Positions 60,405 to 64,000 of a stretch of 64,000 nt of DNA are shown here, piece after piece. The notes under the pieces are model-generated. The model saw nothing but the letters and a program-made list of their open reading frames with translations. It made no database searches and was not told the DNA's origin. The position numbers and the translations under genes are program-made. The DNA comes from Micromonospora sediminicola (lineage in GTDB: Bacteria > Actinomycetota > Actinomycetes > Mycobacteriales > Micromonosporaceae), in assembly GCF_900089585.1 (NCBI RefSeq), contig NZ_FLRH01000003.1, positions 4,416,501 to 4,480,500 of the forward strand, read 5' to 3'. The stretch's first letter is position 1. Each line of letters starts with the position of its first letter.

Positions 60405-61796
60405 ATGTCATCACCCTCAACACGGCTGCTCGCTTCGAGCCTGATCCTGGCACTGGCCGGGACCGGCGCGACCGCCTGCAGCGACGACGGGCAGAAATCC
60501 GACAGTTCCCAGATCACCGTGTGGAGCCTGGAGGACGTGGCGGACCGGGTCAACGCCACCAAGGCGATCATCGCCGACTACACCGCCAAGACCGGCGTCA
60601 AGGTCAACCTGGTCACCGTCAACGAGGACCAGTTCCCGTCCCTGATCGCGTCCAGCGCCGCCGCCGGCGACCTGCCCGACGTGGTCGGCTCGGTCTCGCT
60701 CGCCGGCGTACGGACCCTCGCCGGCAACGAGCTGCTGGAGCCCGACGCCAACGGCGCCGTCGTCGACGCCCTCGGCCGGGACACCTTCTCCCCCCGCGCG
60801 CTGGAACTGACCAGCGACGACGGCCGACAGCTCGCCGTGCCCAGCGACGGATGGGGTCAGCTGCTGGTCTACCGCAAGGACCTGTTCGACGCCGCCGGCC
60901 TGCCGGCCCCCGACACGTACGAGAAGATCGCCGCCGCGGCGGCGAAGCTGAACACCGGCGGGGTCGCCGGCATCACCGCGGCCACCGCCCCCGGCGACGT
61001 GTTCACCCAGCAGACCTTCGAGCACCTCGCGCTGGCCAACAACTGCCAGCTCACCGACGACGCCGGGAAGGTCACGCTGGACTCGCCGGAGTGTGTGGAG
61101 GCGTTCCGCTTCTACGGCGACCTGATGCGGAACAACTCGGTCAAGGGCGCCCAAGACGTCGACACCACCCGGGCCACCTACTTCGCCGGCAAGGCGGCCA
61201 TGCTGATCTGGTCGCCGTTCATCCTCGACGAGCTGGCCGGGCTGCGCAACGACGCCCGGCCCACCTGCCCGCAGTGCCAGTCCGACCCGGCCTGGCTGGC
61301 GAAGAACAGCGGTTTCGTCACCGCCATCAAGGGCCCGAACGGCACCGAACCGGCCCAGTACGGCGAGGTCAGCTCCTGGGCGGTGCTCGACGGCGCAGCC
61401 GACCCGGCCAAGTCCTTCGTGGAGTACATGCTCTCCGACGGCTACCCGCGCTGGTTCGGCATGTCCCCCGAGGGGCGCTTCCCGGTGCGGACCGGCACCA
61501 AGGAGGACAAGCAGAAGTTCCGCACCGCCTGGAACACCAGCCCGGCCGGTGTGGACACCAAGAAGCCGCTCTCCGAGGTCTACGGCGACGACGTGCTCAC
61601 CACCCTGCGGGAGAGCCCGGACACCTTCCAGCGCTGGGGCCTGACCCAGGGCCAGGGCAAGCTGGTCGGCGCCATCCTCGGTGAGCTGCCGGTGCCCAAG
61701 GCGCTCGCCGACGTGGTCGGCGGCAAGTCCGACGCCCGGGGCGCGGCGGAGCGGGCCAAGAAGGACGTGGACGCCATCGCCAAGGGTGTCAATTGA
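60405..61796 (+). CDS. ABC sugar importer, substrate-binding lipoprotein
   Basis: 463 residues from ATG 60405 (GAGAGGAG upstream). Lipoprotein signal STRLLASSLILALAGTGATAC with Cys at about 25. Family I solute-binding fold: ITVWSLEDVADRVNATKAII, RQLAVPSDGWGQLLVYRKDLFDAAGLP, YFAGKAAMLIWSPFILDELAG and the C-terminal VSSWAVLDGAADPAKSFVEYML. It binds an unknown oligosaccharide or polyol outside the membrane. TGA overlaps the TTG start of the first permease. Confidence 0.95.
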   Translation: MSSPSTRLLASSLILALAGTGATACSDDGQKSDSSQITVWSLEDVADRVNATKAIIADYTAKTGVKVNLVTVNEDQFPSLIASSAAAGDLPDVVGSVSLAGVRTLAGNELLEPDANGAVVDALGRDTFSPRALELTSDDGRQLAVPSDGWGQLLVYRKDLFDAAGLPAPDTYEKIAAAAAKLNTGGVAGITAATAPGDVFTQQTFEHLALANNCQLTDDAGKVTLDSPECVEAFRFYGDLMRNNSVKGAQDVDTTRATYFAGKAAMLIWSPFILDELAGLRNDARPTCPQCQSDPAWLAKNSGFVTAIKGPNGTEPAQYGEVSSWAVLDGAADPAKSFVEYMLSDGYPRWFGMSPEGRFPVRTGTKEDKQKFRTAWNTSPAGVDTKKPLSEVYGDDVLTTLRESPDTFQRWGLTQGQGKLVGAILGELPVPKALADVVGGKSDARGAAERAKKDVDAIAKGVN

Positions 61797-62752
61797 CCAC
61801 CACCGTGCCGGAGGCCGGCCGCTCCCCCACCCCGGAGCGGCCCCGCCGACCCGGCCGCCGGCCACTGACCCTGCGCCGCCGCGAGTCCCGCGCCGGGCTC
61901 GCGCTGGTCGCGCCCACGCTGCTCGTCGTGCTCGCGGTGATCGGCATACCCATCGTCTGGACCGTGGTGCTGGCCTTCCAGCGGGTACGCCTGGCGACGC
62001 TGCGCAAGACCGGCCTCTTCGGCGAGCTGACCCTGGACAACATCGACCGGGTGCTGCACACCCCCGGCTTCGCCGACACGCTCTGGACCACCGTGCTCTA
62101 CAGCGTCGGCGGCACCGTCGGGTCGATCGTGGTCGGCCTGGCGGCGGCGCTCGCCGTCCGCGGGCCGTTCCGCGGCCGCACGCTGGTGCGCGCGTCGATG
62201 CTGCTGCCGTACGTGGCGCCGGTGGTCGCCATGACATTCGTCTGGCAGGTGATGCTCGACCCGCAGCTCGGCATCGTCAACGACTGGGGCCGGCGGTTCC
62301 TCGGCTGGGACTCCCCGGTGCCGTTCCTGTCCCAGGAGTCCACCGCGCTGTGGACGGTGATCGCGTTCGAGGCGTGGCGCTACTTCCCGTTCGCGTTCCT
62401 GTTCCTGCTGGCCCGGCTCCAGGCCGTGCCGGGCGAACTGGAGGAGGCCGCCCGGGTGGACGGGGCGACACCGACCCAGCGGTTCCGGCACATCCTGCTG
62501 CCGCAACTGATGCCGGTGATCGCGCTGATCGGCGTGCTGCGCTTCATCATGACGTTCAACAAGTTCGACGACGTCTACCTGCTCACCGGCGGCTCCGCCG
62601 GCACCGAGGTGGTCAGCGTCCGGGTCTACCAGTTCCTCACCGCCCGCACCGACATCGGCGCGGCCGCCGCCCAGGCGGTCGTGCTGGCCGTGGTGCTGCT
62701 CGTGTTCGTGGCCATCTACCTGCGCTTCTTCGGCGCGCGACGGGAGGCGTGA
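61793..62752 (+). CDS. ABC sugar importer permease, MalF type
   Basis: 319 residues. A Pro/Arg-rich N-terminus, then six hydrophobic segments. The EAA loop reads ELEEAARVDGATPTQRFRHILLPQLMPV, the contact for the ATPase. TTG 61793 overlaps the upstream stop (TTGA). Pairs with the next permease to form the transmembrane channel. Confidence 0.95.
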   Translation: MTTTVPEAGRSPTPERPRRPGRRPLTLRRRESRAGLALVAPTLLVVLAVIGIPIVWTVVLAFQRVRLATLRKTGLFGELTLDNIDRVLHTPGFADTLWTTVLYSVGGTVGSIVVGLAAALAVRGPFRGRTLVRASMLLPYVAPVVAMTFVWQVMLDPQLGIVNDWGRRFLGWDSPVPFLSQESTALWTVIAFEAWRYFPFAFLFLLARLQAVPGELEEAARVDGATPTQRFRHILLPQLMPVIALIGVLRFIMTFNKFDDVYLLTGGSAGTEVVSVRVYQFLTARTDIGAAAAQAVVLAVVLLVFVAIYLRFFGARREA

Positions 62753-63618
62753 TGGACCGCGACCGGATCGAGACGGTCAGCCTGCGCTGGCTGCGCCGGC
62801 TGGTGATCGCCGGCTTCCTGGTGGTCACCCTGCTGCCGTTCTGGTACATGCTGGTGCTCTCGGTGCGCCCGATCGAACGCCTGCTGCTCGACCCCGGCTC
62901 GCTCTGGGTGCCGTTCGGCGAGCTGACCGTCGCCACGTACGCCGAGGTGCTGCGGTCCGTCGAGAACGGTGGCCAGGGTTTCCTCACCTTCATCCGCAAC
63001 AGCGGCCTGGTGGCGCTGGCCGCCACCGTGCTCACTCTGCTGGTCGCCATCCCCGGCGCGTACGCGGTGTCCCGGTTGCGGTTCTTCGGCCGGCGGCAGG
63101 TCAGCGCGCTGTTCCTGGCGGTCTACCTGTTCCCGTCGATCGTCATCGCGATCCCGCTGTTCGTGGTCTTCACCCGGGCCGGGCTGCGCGGGTCGCTGTT
63201 CGGGCTGGTGCTGGTCTACATCTCGCAGACGCTGCCGGTGTCGGTCTACATGCTCAAGAACTACTTCGAGACCATCCCGGTCAGTCTGGAGGAGTCGGCG
63301 GCGATCGACGGGGCCGGTCGGCTCGGCATCATCCGCCGGGTCAGCCTGCCCCTGGCCGCCCCGTCGGTGATGGCGGTCGCCCTGTACGACTTCATGATCG
63401 CCTGGAACGAGTTCCTGTTCGCGCTGCTGTTCCTGGTCGACCGGCCGGACCGGTGGACCGTCTCGCTCGGGCTGTCCCTGCTCGCCGACGGCGTGGAGGT
63501 GCCCAAGACCGTGCTGATGGCCGGCTCGGTCATCCTCACCCTGCCGATCGTGGTGCTGTTCTTCGCCGGCGAGCGGCTGCTCACCGAGGGACTCACCAGC
63601 GGGGCGGAGAAGGGCTGA
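62752..63618 (+). CDS. ABC sugar importer permease, MalG type
   Basis: 288 residues with six hydrophobic segments. EAA loop: SLEESAAIDGAGRLGIIRRVSLPLAAP. The ATG overlaps the previous stop by one base (TGATG). MSVYMLKNYFETIP precedes the loop. As in many actinobacteria no ATPase gene follows; a shared MsiK-type ATPase elsewhere probably energises the pair. Confidence 0.95.
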   Translation: MDRDRIETVSLRWLRRLVIAGFLVVTLLPFWYMLVLSVRPIERLLLDPGSLWVPFGELTVATYAEVLRSVENGGQGFLTFIRNSGLVALAATVLTLLVAIPGAYAVSRLRFFGRRQVSALFLAVYLFPSIVIAIPLFVVFTRAGLRGSLFGLVLVYISQTLPVSVYMLKNYFETIPVSLEESAAIDGAGRLGIIRRVSLPLAAPSVMAVALYDFMIAWNEFLFALLFLVDRPDRWTVSLGLSLLADGVEVPKTVLMAGSVILTLPIVVLFFAGERLLTEGLTSGAEKG

Positions 63619-63641
63619 CCCCGGCATGCCAGGATGACCCG

Positions 63642-64000
63642 GTGCGAGCACCACGGGAGCGTCCGGCCGGCGCGCGGCTGGCCCGGCTGCTCACCGAGGT
63701 GCTCGCACCGGGCGTCCTGGTCACCGCGCTGCCGCTGGTCGCCGCCGCCCGGGTCAGCCGCTCCCCCGCGCACCTGCTGCTCTGGGGCGGCACCGCGCTG
63801 CTGTTCTGCGCGGTCGTCCCGGTCGGCGTGATCCTGCACGGCGTACGCCGGGGCCGGCTCACCGACCGGCACGTCGGCGACCACCGGCAGCGGGCCCGCC
63901 CGCTGTCCATCGGCCTGGCCTCGGTGGCGGTCGGGCTGCTCCTGCTGGCGGCGCTACGCGCGCCGGCCGAACTCTTCGCGGTGATCGTGGTCATCTTCGT
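63642..64000 (+). CDS. Membrane protein, PA-phosphatase-like (3' end outside window)
   Basis: The frame is open to the last base; 119 residues are visible. GTG 63642 follows CAGGAT (63630-63635) by six bases, a leaderless pattern like others here. Hydrophobic segments LLTEVLAPGVLVTALPLVAAA, LLLWGGTALLFCAVVPVGVILHG and SIGLASVAVGLLLLAAL alternate with charged loops such as RRGRLTDRHVGDHRQRARP. This resembles actinobacterial PAP2-related membrane phosphatases, but the catalytic part is outside the window. Confidence 0.65.
   Translation, partial: MRAPRERPAGARLARLLTEVLAPGVLVTALPLVAAARVSRSPAHLLLWGGTALLFCAVVPVGVILHGVRRGRLTDRHVGDHRQRARPLSIGLASVAVGLLLLAALRAPAELFAVIVVIF

Overview
The window is very GC-rich (third codon positions almost always G or C), uses many GTG starts, and carries families typical of filamentous actinobacteria: DUF397 and DUF5753 proteins, a PF04672-type SAM methyltransferase, PknB-like kinases, and a mycothiol-type maleylpyruvate isomerase-like protein. 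It looks like chromosomal DNA of a Micromonosporaceae member, most likely Micromonospora or a close relative. No rRNA, tRNA, CRISPR array, prophage or transposase gene was seen.

Layout. 0-5.3 kb: a minus-strand operon of OmpR-type regulator, sensor kinase, YkcB-like membrane glycosyltransferase and YkcC-like GT2 enzyme (cut by the window edge). 5.4-11.0 kb: SDR, hydrolase, soluble Ser/Thr kinase, OsmC protein, EEP-family hydrolase and a lysozyme-like cell-wall protein. 11.0-16.4 kb: a signalling island with a DivIVA-like protein, an Rcp1-like receiver, three STAS proteins, a SpoIIE-type phosphatase and, overlapping it, a cobalamin-binding protein with the Wx9EH signature of B12 photoreceptors. 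16.4-24.9 kb: a DUF2267/dehydratase-like fusion, spermidine-synthase-like protein, AI-2E permease, NDH-2, secreted M28 peptidase and MFS transporter. 24.9-26.1 kb: a gene-free stretch with a 44-bp tandem repeat and a long palindrome. 26.1-38.8 kb: secreted C39-like peptidase, GT2, a Mo/flavin redox operon, a TerC exporter behind a yybP-ykoY riboswitch, CoA-transferase, DUF2267/DUF2795/DUF1345 genes, Nth-like HhH protein, pirin, MazG-like protein and GdhA. 39-50.8 kb: secreted hydrolase, DedA, nitrilase, APH, a second kinase, the methyltransferase/XRE-DUF5753/DUF397 trio, GGDEF, PemK-like toxin, Nudix and a serpin. 50.8-57 kb: an SDR/TetR divergon, DUF2267, a molybdopterin oxidoreductase and a CBS-BON protein. 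57-64 kb: a carbohydrate locus (GH63-like, isomerase, MDR dehydrogenase) divergent from a sugar ABC importer lacking its ATPase, then the start of a membrane protein.

Three themes tie the window together. First, at least seven genes are preceded by GTTT-N15/16/17-GGG(T/A)A boxes resembling SigB/SigF-class promoters; they drive stress-type genes (two DUF2267 proteins, OsmC, NDH-2, AI-2E, a kinase, a STAS protein) around an island of partner-switch regulators. A B12-photoreceptor-like protein translationally coupled to a SpoIIE phosphatase is the best candidate for an undescribed system: possibly a light/B12 input into a general-stress partner switch. Second, about a dozen genes have a TANNNT-like box 6-7 nt before the start codon and look leaderless. 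Third, several palindromic repeats are present, one of which has inserted in frame inside the YkcB-like gene and again across the TetR stop codon.
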